Source of the DNA: Megascapheus bottae
Taxonomy: Eukaryota > Chordata > Mammalia > Rodentia > Geomyidae
NCBI GenBank assembly: GCA_024803745.1
Contig: JANJXV010000004.1
Span: 47,943,358-48,007,357 of the forward strand
Reading direction: 5' to 3'
Length of the DNA: 64,000 bases
Shown: positions 20,771 to 32,059 of the stretch, piece after piece
How positions within the stretch are numbered: position 1 is the stretch's first letter
How the letters are laid out: each line of letters starts with the position of its first letter
Translations under genes and position numbers: made by a program
Notes under the pieces: model-generated
What the model was told of the DNA's origin: nothing
The model's input: the letters and a program-made list of their open reading frames with translations, nothing else
The model's database searches: none

Positions 20771-23116
20771 AGAGAACCATATGCAAGCATGACGTAAATA
20801 TTGAGTGGCAACCTTAGCAGTTGGAATTTGGAGTTTAAGAGTAAAATAGTTTCAGACCTATTTCAGAGTTCTAAGCATGCATGTAAAAATTTAAAGCATT
20901 CTCCATTTACACAGTTTATCCAATTCCCACTATGTGGCTAAATTTCAAAATATACTCCAGACAATTCAGTTTAATCAGCATTATGAAAATAGTCTGAGAT
21001 TGGAATATTCTGTATGTTAAACTGAATTGCCCTCTTTTAATTGTGAAACATGATTTTATTCACAAGTATGTTCTTGTTTTAGTCATTGCCCTACTTTTTT
21101 TTTCTTATCAACTTCATAAAACACAGTATCCGTTCTCAAGAAGCTCTGGGGAATGATATTCTGAGGAAAAATAAAATGATGTTCCGAAAAAGCCAGTCCT
21201 TAGGGAAGACTGGCCTAAAAATAATACCCTTAAGGTGTTAGGCCAAGGATATGAGTGAGATCATACAGATAGCATTTTAAATATTGCAGATTGCTGGAGT
21301 AATGAAATAAAAAAATGTTTCCTCATTCCTTCTGTGCACTTAGGTGGAATGATCCTTTTTTGCTGCCTTAGGTAGGATAAACCCTCACCATCAGAGTTTT
21401 TCTGTGGTTGGGCAAGTCAGGAGCCCTCAGCCTCTCTTGTGGGGCGTAATATATAACCTGTGTGTGGAATTAGGACCACCCTTCCACACATCCATCCCAA
21501 GTGGAGGTAGCCTGGCCCATCACAAGGAGAGGAACTTACAGAGTAGTTATTTTACTCTTCTTTTTAACATATGGAAATATTTATATACATATATGTATAA
21601 TTGGATTTTCTTTCACAGAAACCAATTGTTTCCAATTCTTAAGTAAACTACTTGAGGTGACATCTCTACCAGAAAAATCCCTTCTCGTTTCTAGAGTGTG
21701 GAGTGAAACACTTTAAAAGGAACCAGAAGTTTGGAGCCAGATTTTTCTTCCTAGGAATTGATGTAGGTTTCAGATCCACCTTGACCCAGAGCACTGTGCT
21801 TAGAAGCCTGCACTCTCTGATCTTCTTTTCACTTTTTCTCAAGAGAGGGAACTAACTTTGACTGTTGGTTTATTTTGTCTGGATTAGCAATGTGAAGCAC
21901 CGAGACACAAGTACTTAAGAAATGGTTAATATAATTGCTTATTGTATTTTTAATGCCTTCTGGAATAAGAACTTGTTTTTTCTTTTTCTCTCTCTTTCAT
22001 GTTATTATAGAAGTTCACAAATGGGTCAGGTTGTCTGACTTCTTTCTCAGGCTAACTCTGCAGCACCAGCTTAGAAAAGAGTAGCCCAGTATTTATATTA
22101 TCAACCGGAGACATTTTTTTCTTAAGAATTCACAAGCACTGCCTGTGGAGAATAAGGAATGATGAGGTGCCTCAAACATAGCCTACATCTTGCTCCCCCT
22201 AAAATGGATCCAGTATCTTCACCCTGGGGTTCTCAGCAACTGAGTTAGGATGTGGGAGAATGACAGAACAGAACCATGTATCTACTTGCAGAGGCCATCC
22301 ACAGAAGCCTTTCAAGAAAAAGGCTACTCCTTTTGTTGTTTAGAAACACACACTAGAAATGAAAGGAAGCAAGTGCCATCACCAAAGACTGCAGGCAAAA
22401 TAAACAGAACCAAAGTCTCCAAGGAGGGAAAAACAGAGATTAATCAAGGAATAGAAGCCAGCACAAAAGAAAAACTTTACAGGAGTTTCAAGAGGGTGGC
22501 ATCTGCAAAATCAGAAATGGCTATAGTAAAAAGGACACAATCTAGAATGAGAAGGAATTCGTGGAAATTAGACATCTAGTGAAAATAGAATATATTCAAT
22601 GGAATATTGAAAGATGAATATAAAGATATCTAGTATAAAGTGAGTCTCAAGAAGGGCAAAGAAACATGTCCAGGCAAGTCTAAGTAGTTGGATTTATATA
22701 AGATATAATAAAAGAAAAGTTTAAAATGTCAAATAAATATTAGAAACATTTATTACTCTCTAGAAATAGTCTGATTCTTCAGCTTGGGGAATTTTAAGGG
22801 TCTGACAAAATAGAAAAAGATAACTTTAAACTCAGACTAATTTTTCTGGAACTTAAGAATATTTTGAAAAGCAAAGGCCTTAAAAAAACTTCTAGACAGA
22901 AGTGAATTTGCTGAGTCCCCAATCAGTTGTGAGCACACTTTTTTTTTTTGTAATGAGAGATTCCAACCTGACCTCAGAATTGCCTGGTTCTGGAGTCAGC
23001 CATTTTCCCAGGGAATCTTGGTTCCATTGAAAGGTGAATGGTGTCTAGAAACCATAGTTTAGGCTTAATTATATCTGGAGTATTTTGGATTCTAGACCTT
23101 ACCAAGGAATAGAGGT

Positions 23117-23118
<2 letters not shown>

Positions 23119-23177
<59 letters not shown>
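23119..23177. repeat. (GT)n microsatellite
   Basis: About 29 uninterrupted GT units, one of the longest pure dinucleotide runs in the window. Confidence 0.97.
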
Positions 23178-23179
<2 letters not shown>

Positions 23180-23590
23180 TGTTTCATTTTGTCCTATTTT
23201 AGGCCAAAAATGGAGATTACAATATGGTGGAACGTATCTGGCAGTTCAAGTCTACATGTTTTCATGGTTGCCTTCTTTCCTCTTCTTTTATACCAGAAAT
23301 AGCATAAGAAATGTACATTAGAACTTTGCTTCCATAATGAGGAAACAACCGTGTATTTCACAGACTCTTTTGGACATTTTACAACATATAAACATAGGGC
23401 ATCCCTGAAAAGCTTAAGGCAGGAAGGCTGCCTATGGGCCTTGAGATCTGAGGAATAATGGGGCATTGAGTTTCTAGGGAGCGGTGCAGTCCTTCAACCT
23501 TGCCATAGACATAAACAAATAAATAATCTCCAAAAAGTGTTATTTTTCCTACTATGGGATGGGGGAAGTGGAGTATTACAACATAAACTT

Positions 23591-23591
<1 letters not shown>

Positions 23592-23636
<45 letters not shown>
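23592..23636. repeat. (CA)n microsatellite next to a SINE
   Basis: About 22 CA units directly upstream of the composite SINE at 23638. Confidence 0.97.
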
Positions 23637-23637
<1 letters not shown>

Positions 23638-23880
23638 ACAACTAAGTGTGGTGGCTCACACCTGTAATCCTAGCTACTCAGCAGACTGAGATCTGAGAAT
23701 CTCAGTTCAAAGTCAGCCTGGGCACTGAAGACCATGAGACTCATTTCCAATTAACCACTAGAAAACTGCAAGTGGCACTGTGGCTCAAGGCATAGGGTGG
23801 TAACCTTGAGCTGAAGAGCTCAGGGACAGTGCCCAGGCCCAGAGTTCAAGCCCTATAACCCTTCTCCCCCCCAAAATCAA
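23638..23880 (+). mobile_element. Composite SINE
   Basis: Full-length: head (GTGTGGTGGCTCACACCTGTAATCCTAGCTACTCAG), linker (CCAATTAACCACTAGAAAAC) and tRNA unit (GTGGCTCAAGGCATAG ... GAGTTCAAGCCC). Confidence 0.92.
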
Positions 23881-23959
23881 TAACTCTTCACTGTTAGGTT
23901 TTTGTAAATAGCAATTTTATTCAAAAGTCTAGGTACAAATCACAGGCCCTAAAATAGCC

Positions 23960-25500
23960 AAAACAATCACAAAAAGAAAGTTGGAGCAATTGCTTTATCC
24001 AAAACTATATGGTTAGAATAATCAAAATGGTGCTGTGTTCTTGGGATAATAAACAGATGAATGAATCAAGCAGAATAGAAAACCTAGTGATACATTTGAC
24101 AAAGGTGTGTGAAAGTAATTCAGTGAATGAAAGGTAGATGTTTCATAAAATGATGCTAGAACAACTGGCAACTGGACATAGAAAAAATGAACCCTGGGCC
24201 ACATCTCATTGTAAAATTAAGTCAAATTTTAGGAAAGTATAAAACTTTTTAGAAGAGGAAAAAACTTTTCTAGAACTATTGCAAAGCAAAGGTTTCTTAA
24301 ATTTTATAACCAAAGCACCATGCATAAAAAAGAGAAATTGAGGGGCCTGGAGTTTGGCCTAGTGGTAAAGTGCTTGCCTAGCATGCACAAAGACCCAGGT
24401 TCAATTCTTCAGAACCACAAAGAAAAAAGCCAGAAGTGGTGCTATGGCTCAAGTGGTAGAGTGTTAGCCTTGAGAAAACCCAAGGACAGTGCTCAGGCCC
24501 TCCGCCCAAGCCCAGGACTGGCCAAAAAAAAAAAAAAAGAAAGAAAGAAAGAAAGAAAGAAAGAAAAGAAATTGATAAATTGGACCTCAACAGGGTTAAA
24601 AACTTGCTTTTCAGAGGATTTTGTAGAGAAGGTGGCAGAGCAAGCTATAGGCTTGGAGAAAGGTATTTGAAAACAGTATATCGGGCAAAAAGTAGAATGT
24701 AGATTTTTATAAAGAACATTTTTGCAGAAATGACTTAAGCAGTAGAGCCCCTTCCTAAGAAATGGGAGGCCCTATGATTTAACCTGTGTACCACCAAAAA
24801 CAGCAACGGTTATTACATCTTAACAGGAAAATTAAAATAAGCCTGAAAATGGGCAGTAAGTTTGTTATAAAAATTAAGGATACAAGTACTATATTACCCA
24901 GCAAAACTGGAACCAAATAACCAACTTCATGACAGTGTCCCCTCCCTGAGTTCAAGCCCCAGGATAGACAATAAATAAAATCTGTATATGTGTTCCCCAA
25001 AGCATTGTAGATGTGCACAAAACCTGGAAACAACCCAGATAGTCTCCAGTGAGTGGTTATACAAACTGTCCCTTAATCTGTTGATCTATGGAATATTACT
25101 ATGCAGAAAACAGGGGCAAATGATTGATACAGTACACAAATTGCGTGAATCTAGAGAGCTGTGCAGAGTGAAAAAAAATGCCAAAAGGTCACATTTTGTA
25201 CAATCACATATTGAATGATTATTTTACATTCTTGATATGATTAAAAAAATGAAGCTATGGAGATTTGATTACTGGTTGTTAGGTCAAGGATGTTGGCAGA
25301 GTAAGATGGGGAGTCAGATGCGCCCATAAAAGGGCAAGAAGAGTGGCCACATGGTCTCTGTTCTGTGTCTATCATTGCCAATATCTTGGTTGTTTGTACA
25401 TTGTTTTACAAGAAACTTGGGAGAAATGTAAAAATGAGATCTCTACATTTTTTCTTTATAATTGTGTATGAATTTGCATTTTTCTTAAAACGAAAAGTTT
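23960..25500 (+). mobile_element. Old L1 fragment, sense (ORF2 C-terminal half), split by SINEs
   Basis: Degenerate L1 ORF2 blocks in order: AAAACTATATGGTTAGAATAATC, AGAATAGAAAACC, TTTGACAAAGGTG, AAAATGATGCTAGAACAACTGG, AAATTGGACCTCAACAG (after the SINE), then CATTGTAGATGTGCACAAAACCTGGAAACAACCC and GGAATATTACTATGCAG toward the 3' end. All frames are broken. It is interrupted by the dimeric SINE at 24342-24566 and by short SINE pieces at about 24728-24810 and 24905-24975. Confidence 0.7.
24342..24566 (+). mobile_element. Dimeric ID-like SINE with (GAAA)n tail, inside an L1
   Basis: GGGGCCTGGAGTTTGGCCTAGTGGTAAAGTGCTTGCC, second unit, A15 and a GAAA array. Flanked by AGAAATTGA at 24333-24341 and 24567-24575; the L1 sequence resumes after the second copy. 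Confidence 0.92.
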
Positions 25501-25505
25501 AATTG

Positions 25506-25729
25506 AAGTTGGGCACCAGTGGCTCATGCTTGTAATCTGAGCTGCTCAGGAAGGTGAGATCTGAGGACCATGGTTTGAAGCCAGATAGGACATTAAAGTC
25601 CTTGGAAGTCTAATCTCAGATTAAGCACCAGAAGAGCCAGATATGGAGCTGTAGCTTAAATGTTAGAGCATTCATCTTGAGCAAAATAGCTCAAGGGTAA
25701 CACCCAGGCCCTGAGCTTGGAGTGACATG

Positions 25730-25733
<4 letters not shown>
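25506..25733 (+). mobile_element. Composite SINE, diverged
   Basis: Head (GTTGGGCACCAGTGGCTCATGCTTGTAATC), linker and tRNA unit. The tail has become the (GA)n array that follows. Confidence 0.85.
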
Positions 25734-25798
<65 letters not shown>

Positions 25799-25802
25799 AG
25801 GG
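25734..25802. repeat. (GA)n microsatellite
   Basis: About 27 GA units then GGGA steps, grown at the 3' end of a SINE. Confidence 0.97.
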
Positions 25803-27892
25803 GAGGCTTAACTGAAAAGAATACATGTTTTATATTGGTGTCTTAGATTATAATACACGCATGTTCTAAATCCTAGAGAGAATATATTTCATTTGGAGTA
25901 AAAAGATTCCACAAGTAACCTAAAACGTAATACCCATGTATAAATTGTTTATTTACAGAGAAGCTAGATAGTTACTGATAAGGTGAAGATAAAGGATACC
26001 TTGTATTTGTTCTTGAGTTAATATAACATTGTATCTGGAAGTAGAGCTGTGGAGGTTTGGCAATTGAAAACAACCTAGACAAAAACTCCTAAATCACTTC
26101 TTCTGTTTAACATGCATGGCAATCACTCCAAGACCTTGGTAAAATACAGCTTCTGATCCAGTAACATATGAATCCTGACCATCTACATTCCCATGAAGCT
26201 GGTCGTGCAGATGTTGCTATGTGTGCCATTTGAATGTTGCTGCATGCAATGCAATTGAATAGGACATCCTATTCAATTATCTATTTTTTGTAGGAAAAAA
26301 AAGGAACAAGGATAGGGATGAGGCATAAATAATCAAGTTAGTTAATTATCCTTACATTAAAATCAAGCACCATGGGTGAACTGATAGCTAGAAAAAGACT
26401 CAAGGAAAAGAGGAAAAGACAAGACAGGCAGCTAGTTTCCTGCTCTTTCCAAGAGCATTGGCATCCTGCCTTGCAGGAAGTAGAAGCACTGGTAAGGGCA
26501 GAAGCTAGAGGAGCCCTGAGAAGCAGAAAATGGGATAACTGGAGTGGTGGAGGTTGGGGCAGAACTTCCTTCCCTGTAGCCTGTATAAGCATAGGCCCTG
26601 CAAAATGTCATTGTGATTGTATGTCGAGTTCCCCATGCCAGCGCCACGTGTTCTCCCTGTGCCTGTGGAGGGAAGCAACCCATTGAAACCTGTCCTGACA
26701 TGTTTTGGGAGCCATCAGTATATACAGTAGCAGATCCGCCCTGAGCTGCGTCCTTTGTCTGTGAATCTCACACATATGAACTACATCTTAGTAATACCAC
26801 TGTGTAAGGTAAAGAAGGCAGGAAGTGAACAGTCTTCACTTGTTGGAAATATATTTGCCATATAGGTGGTTACATTCACACACTAACTTCAGCCTGAGCT
26901 GAGTAACTCAGATAGAAAGAGTAATTCTTAGTAGCCTAAGGTTGTACTGTGCCAGAATTTCAATGAGGCATGGTTTAAATGCCTTATTTCAAATGAATTG
27001 AGACCATTTCTTTGGGATTCAAGATTTTATTTTTTTATTTTCTCATACAAATAACACAAACCAATGTGGAAGATAAAGGAAAACAAAAAGCCTCTACTCC
27101 AGCCACCATCCATAATCTGTTTTTGGCATGTGAAGAATCATTTCTCTTGAGCCTGTGTGTGCTTGTGTGAATGTGTGTGAAATAGTTGAAGTACATATGC
27201 ATTTATGACCTAGCCTTTTTTTTTCTGAAAAAAGAAAGGTCATTTGTTTGGCTATAATGTGGAAGATAAATTTAAAAGAGGGAAAGTGTGTTTTAGGAGT
27301 CCTGGCTATAGAAATAAGTAAGGGGGACCAACCGTTAAAGAAAAAGACTTTGGAGGAGAGCCACAGGTTTGTTGTGTTGGCAGAAGGACAAAGAGAAAAG
27401 GATGCTTTACTTCTAGATTTGGGGTTAGTATAAATGGAAGATAAAGAGGTTATTAAGTGAACTAGATCACTACCTCTTTGTGCTTCTGTGTTCCTTTTAG
27501 CTGGGGTTTCCTAGACCCACATGGTGAAGTAAAGTGAATGTAGTAGAAGGCTATACTGAGAGGACATTACAGTGCCAACTCGGCAAGAATGAAGGTTAAA
27601 GAAGGAGGAAGGAAAAGTACAGGAAAGCTTCCGATCTTTCCAGTTTTATTAAGTATTCTGGAGTTCAAAGCAATTTCCACAGGATTGGTGCTTCACCTGG
27701 GTGGAATCAAAGGGTATGTATTCCAGCTCCTGTGTCTCAGATTATGGCTGCCTCCACAAAGTGTTTAACCCTCATTCTTAAGAGGCACTAAGGAGCCTCT
27801 CTGGGCATCTGGTGGAAAGCTGATCCAAGGTTCTAGAGCGTGGTGAGTTATATAAGTTGAGAAGTAAAGGGAGTAACTGGAAACTTCTTCAG
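25803..27892. other. No gene seen; about 2.1 kb of low-repeat intron
   Basis: No repeat family named with confidence. Contains a perfect 11-bp stem hairpin at 26253-26278. The open frame at 26372-26686 (104 codons) has no recognised domain. Confidence 0.45.
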
Positions 27893-27950
<58 letters not shown>

Positions 27951-28021
27951 GCACTCTCTGTACATATATATGTATATATGTACATATACACATATACATA
28001 TATATAATGTATATATATATT
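27893..28021. repeat. (CT)n then (TATACA)n
   Basis: CT array at 27893-27957 followed by alternating TATA/TACA sequence, at the poly-A end of the adjoining - strand L1. Confidence 0.95.
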
Positions 28022-28023
28022 AG

Positions 28024-28430
28024 TTTAATGGTGATGTACAGGTACAGAGGGGTTGCAGTTATATAAGCCTGGTATTGAGTACATTGGTTTTTGAATAGTC
28101 ACCCCTTCCCTCACTCTTTACCAGTTTTTCCCTCCTGTCCCCACCCACAAATTGTATAGTTCATTTTCAATGTAGGGCCTAGTGAGGAACACTGCTGCAT
28201 TTATTTGCCCTTTGTCCCATCCTTTCTTGTGCTACCCCTTTACCCTCCCAACGACAGATAAACTAACAAAACAAGGGTAAAGAAAGCATAAACAGCAACA
28301 AGGAAAGAAAGATGCTTGAGGCTGAAAGTCAGAAATTGGGTTGGGGCCACTGGAACCCATTGATTAGACATTTGCATTTAGCTAAACATTAGAAGAATCG
28401 GGCAGAGAAGAGATAGTCTATGGCATGCTG
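28024..28430 (-). mobile_element. L1 3' UTR, 5'-truncated
   Basis: Matches the - strand L1 tails at 49751 and 62041: TACAGAGGGGTTGCAGTTATATAAG, then a CCCTTCCCTC pyrimidine-rich block, then GTATAGTTCATTTTCAATGTAGGGCCTAGTGAG. No ORF2 sequence is included. Confidence 0.75.
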
Positions 28431-29361
28431 AAAAAGAATCAAACTTTTCATCTTTCTTTTACATGATATGCTTTTCTTCCCTTAAAAACAGACTAAATTC
28501 TATGGTTTTAAATTAATATATAAAATTTACTTTGAAGGTGATACTCCTTTGGGTGCAAAAAACCCAAACTTTTCATCTTTACTCCCTATGCAGTTTGTGA
28601 TAATAGTGTGGCCTCAGTGTGGTTTGCCCCCTTTAAAACTTGGGAGTTCATGCCCAAATCTGCTCTTCTATTATCCAAGAAATGAAAATGGATGTCCTGG
28701 TTCCCTAAAATTCCAGGTGAGGGTTGATCGTCCATGTAACATATTGGAGAGGTGGTGGATCCATCATCACCCTTAGGAGGGGATTAGTGCTAGACTGTGG
28801 GACAGAGATAGTTTAGGTCACTTATGAGAATGGGAAGGTAAGAGTGGGGCTGCCTATTGTGTTGAATCTCTCTAAAGAACCTTTGGTCCAGCCGTGGGGC
28901 CCTTGTTAGCACCAAGTGCTTGGACAGCCTCCTCTGAATCCAGGAACCAAAACAGAACCTTTTCCTTTACAAATGAATTCATTCAACTACAGTGTTATAG
29001 CAACAGAAAGCAGACTACAATAATAAAAGGAGAGGAACCAACTTGTAGCTAGTTGTGATAGGTTTTCACTGATTTATGATGTAAGATTTTGGAGTCACTA
29101 TGTGGTAAGATGTGGTACTGAATTTGCACATTGCATTTACAGTCAACTACCAGTAAGAGAAATGTTAATGATGGCTAATAGTGTGTCTCTGAGTTATTAC
29201 AAATGGTTGATGGAATGAAATTGTACTGCATTTTCCCCAATACTAGCTTCATAACTTCTTTAAAACCTAATAGGAGACAACTTAGAAATAGGCAACAAAG
29301 GGGAGATGAACAAATTCTGTAATCTACATTCAAACAGGTTTTGGTAAAACAAAAATCCTTC
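28431..29361. other. No gene seen; intronic sequence
   Basis: No recognised repeat or gene. Confidence 0.45.
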
Positions 29362-29480
29362 TAATTTTTTTTTTTTTATCTCAAGGCTGGCACTTTACCA
29401 CTTGAGCCACACCTCTACTACTTGTGGGTTTTTTTTTGTGTGTGTGTGTTTATTTGGAGCAGGAATCTCTGAATGGCTAA
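29362..29480 (-). mobile_element. SINE fragment (tRNA unit)
   Basis: T-run, then CTCAAGGCTGGCACTTTACCACTTGAGCCAC, the complement of the shared tRNA unit. The remainder is diverged with T and GT runs. Confidence 0.6.
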
Positions 29481-29966
29481 TCTGGTATTAGTCATTTAAA
29501 AGTATATTTTCTTCATTTTTAATTATAATTAACGAGTCTACTATGAATGTTGACCTTTCTTGCCACATCAGTATAGTTATCAGAAGTTCCTGAGGGTATT
29601 CTCCTCTGAAATGGAACCCTGGCTGTCTTTTAATTGCTTCTATTTGTTGGTAAAAGGAACAAGAATGAAAATCAATCCTCATGTTTAATTAATCAAATTT
29701 TTAGCATGTCTATAGTAAAACTAAATATTCTTTTGACTTTAGTGAGAAAAGTCTTCTCTTTTGTGTGAATTAATCTTGTTGAAATTATAAATGTATTAGA
29801 AGTGGGATGGTGTTATAAATAGAACATCATTTACAGTTCATATTAAAATATGTACTGAACATTTTCCCCTTAGGCTTTATTGAAGATAGGTCTTAAGTAA
29901 GGTACACTTTAGAAATTAATGAAATTTTGATGCGATGATGATTTGCACTTGGTAAAAATAATTTCG
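29481..29966. other. No gene seen; AT-rich intronic sequence
   Basis: No recognised repeat or gene. Confidence 0.45.
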
Positions 29967-30163
29967 AGGGCCTGGAATATGGCCTAGTTATAAGAGTGTT
30001 CACTTAGCAGCATGAAGCCCTGGGTTCAATTCTTCAGTGCCACATACACAGAAAAGCCAGAAGTGGTGCTGTGGCTCAAGTGGTAGAGTTCTAGACTTGA
30101 GAAAGTTCAAGGACAGTGCTCAGGCCTTGAGTTCAAGCCCTAGGATTGGCCAAAAAAAATTTA
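29967..30163 (+). mobile_element. Dimeric ID-like tRNA SINE
   Basis: GGGCCTGGAATATGGCCTAGTTATAAGAG ... GGGTTCAATTC, then GTGGCTCAAGTGGTAGAG ... GAGTTCAAGCCC and an A-tail. Short flanking AATTTC repeats may be the target duplication. Confidence 0.92.
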
Positions 30164-30237
30164 AAAATTTCAAGAGAGTGAGAGTGTAGCTGTATGATAG
30201 AGTACATGTTCAGTATCTGTGAAACCTTCCTAAAATA

Positions 30238-30240
<3 letters not shown>

Positions 30241-30282
<42 letters not shown>

Positions 30283-30300
30283 ACGTGCGCACGCATGTGG
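30241..30300. repeat. (GT)n with 16-bp alternating palindrome
   Basis: (GT)18 ends in GTGCGCACGTGCGCAC (30277-30292), a perfect palindrome of alternating purine and pyrimidine. Confidence 0.95.
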
Positions 30301-30319
30301 GTGGGGCATGGCATGCACA

Positions 30320-30580
30320 AATGCACATCTGTTGTAGACCTTGAACTCAGGGACTGGGCCCTTTCCTTTATCTTTTTCTTTCAAGGCTGGCACATTATCA
30401 CTTGAACTGTATCTTTACTACCATTGTTTCTTTTGCTTTGTTTGTTTGTTTGTTTTTGGTGGTGATTTGGAGATAAGAGATTGGGGTCTTTCCTGCCTGG
30501 AGTCTTTCTGAACCATGATCCTTAGATCTGAGCATCCTGAATAGCTAGGATTACCAGGTTGAGCTGCTGGTGCTCAATTT
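30320..30580 (-). mobile_element. Composite SINE
   Basis: Complement of the tRNA unit (CCTTGAACTCAGGG), linker with a (TTTG)n run, and head (CTGAATAGCTAGGATTACCAGG). Confidence 0.8.
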
Positions 30581-31674
30581 AGAATAAAATAATGTTCAAT
30601 AAGCTCTCCTCTACTCCATCCCACCCCATGGTATTGTTGCATATTATTATGGGTACTTGCTCCAAAGCTTCCTACTCGACTTACAGAGAAAAAATAATCA
30701 AATTAAAAAAATTTACTTGTGGACTTCTTTTTAAATTTTAATGCAACTGAAAATATTGATTTTTCCCAATGAAAATGCTGATTTTTGTTTTTTTCTGACA
30801 TAAAGGGTAATTTTAGGTTGCTTTTTGTTTCTGGTTCCTCTGCCCTCTAACAGAGCTCAAGATATATCTCCTTCCAGCTTCCTGTGTCTTTTCTCTGCCA
30901 TTTTCCCTTTCTAACTGGAATCATCGGTCATGTAGTAAAGATCTTGTGTAGGCAAGAAATATGGATTTATACATGATGTTGTGTTTTCTTCTCTTTCAAT
31001 TTTCAATTTACTTTTCTTATAGAATCAGAGGAAAGATAGAGATGGAGGGGTTACACTTCAGGGGCCAAGTGATGGTATTCTTTCTGGCTGTAGAGTCTTC
31101 ATATGAAAACCAATCTATTTCTCTGGAACATGTATGTATTTTTTGTCAGATATTGATGCTCCTAGAATTTCAGTCACTCAGCATTCACCAGTGCCAACAT
31201 TCCCTTTATTTTCTTTCTTTCTTCTTCTTCTTTTTTTTTTTTTTAAAAACTGAACACATTTTTGGAAGAATAAAAAAGAGTACTTACAATTCCCATGCCT
31301 GCTTAGATTCCATATGTCATAAATTTCTTGGCATACCTAGACTCTTGTAATCAAGGCACTGAGCCCAACATTGGCAGGAATATATTCATAAAAATACAGA
31401 TGTTAACTTGATTCATTTCTCAATCATTTCTAAATTTATCCTAAATGTCTTTGAAATGTGGTCTCATGTCTTTGAAAATATGTGATATGTAAATGAAAAC
31501 AAAGTAGGTGTCATATTTTTCTTCTATAAATAATGTCTTTTTTAAGTTTATAGATTCAGTGTATTGAATATACCTCCCAAATAGAGAAGCAGTACATAAG
31601 GTTTATAACAACTATAAAGATGGCAATCTGCTATACCAATGATGTTTGCATTGTTGGTATAGTAGACTAACTTT
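30581..31674. other. No gene seen; intronic sequence
   Basis: Pyrimidine run at 31213-31245. A hairpin with the 9-bp arms CTATACCAA / TTGGTATAG lies at 31631-31662. The open frame at 30961-31350 passes through the T-run and has no recognised domain. Confidence 0.45.
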
Positions 31675-31790
31675 ATAGCATAACATTGTAGCTAAGAGCA
31701 GACTGCCTTGTTTAAATCCAAGCTTTACCTATTATTACTTGTGTGACCATAGGCAAGTGTTTTTGAATATTAAATTTCATAAGAAAATAA
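31675..31790 (+). repeat. MIR (ancient tRNA-derived SINE)
   Basis: AGCAGACTGCCTTGTTTAAATCCAAGC ... TTACTTGTGTGACCATAGGCAAGTG is the MIR core in order. Shared across mammals, so it predates the rodent insertions. Confidence 0.85.
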
Positions 31791-32059
31791 ATTAGGAGGA
31801 AGTAAGTTATTTTCTTTATGAATAACTTCCTTGAATACTAAATACCTTGATGTACCTTTTTTTTTAAAAAAAAGCAGCATTCTAAATGTTTTGATTTTGA
31901 TTTTCTACTGTTTATATTATAAAATGATAACTATGATCAGAACCATTCTAAATCTCTACTATATGTAGGACATTCGTAGTGTGAAACCAAGAAGGACAGG
32001 ATATTGCATACTGACCTCAGGCTTGATGACTTAATTTAATCAAAATTATTCAGGATGTG
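31791..32059. other. No gene seen; AT-rich intronic sequence
   Basis: No recognised repeat or gene. Confidence 0.45.

Larger units (their letters stand above)
20771..23637. other. No gene seen; about 2.9 kb of intron with two microsatellites
   Basis: Contains (GT)n at 23119-23177 and (CA)n at 23592-23636. A + strand open frame of 109 codons at 22250-22579 is Lys/Arg/Glu-rich, with no recognisable fold and no repeat match I can name. It is noted as unexplained rather than called a gene. Confidence 0.45.
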
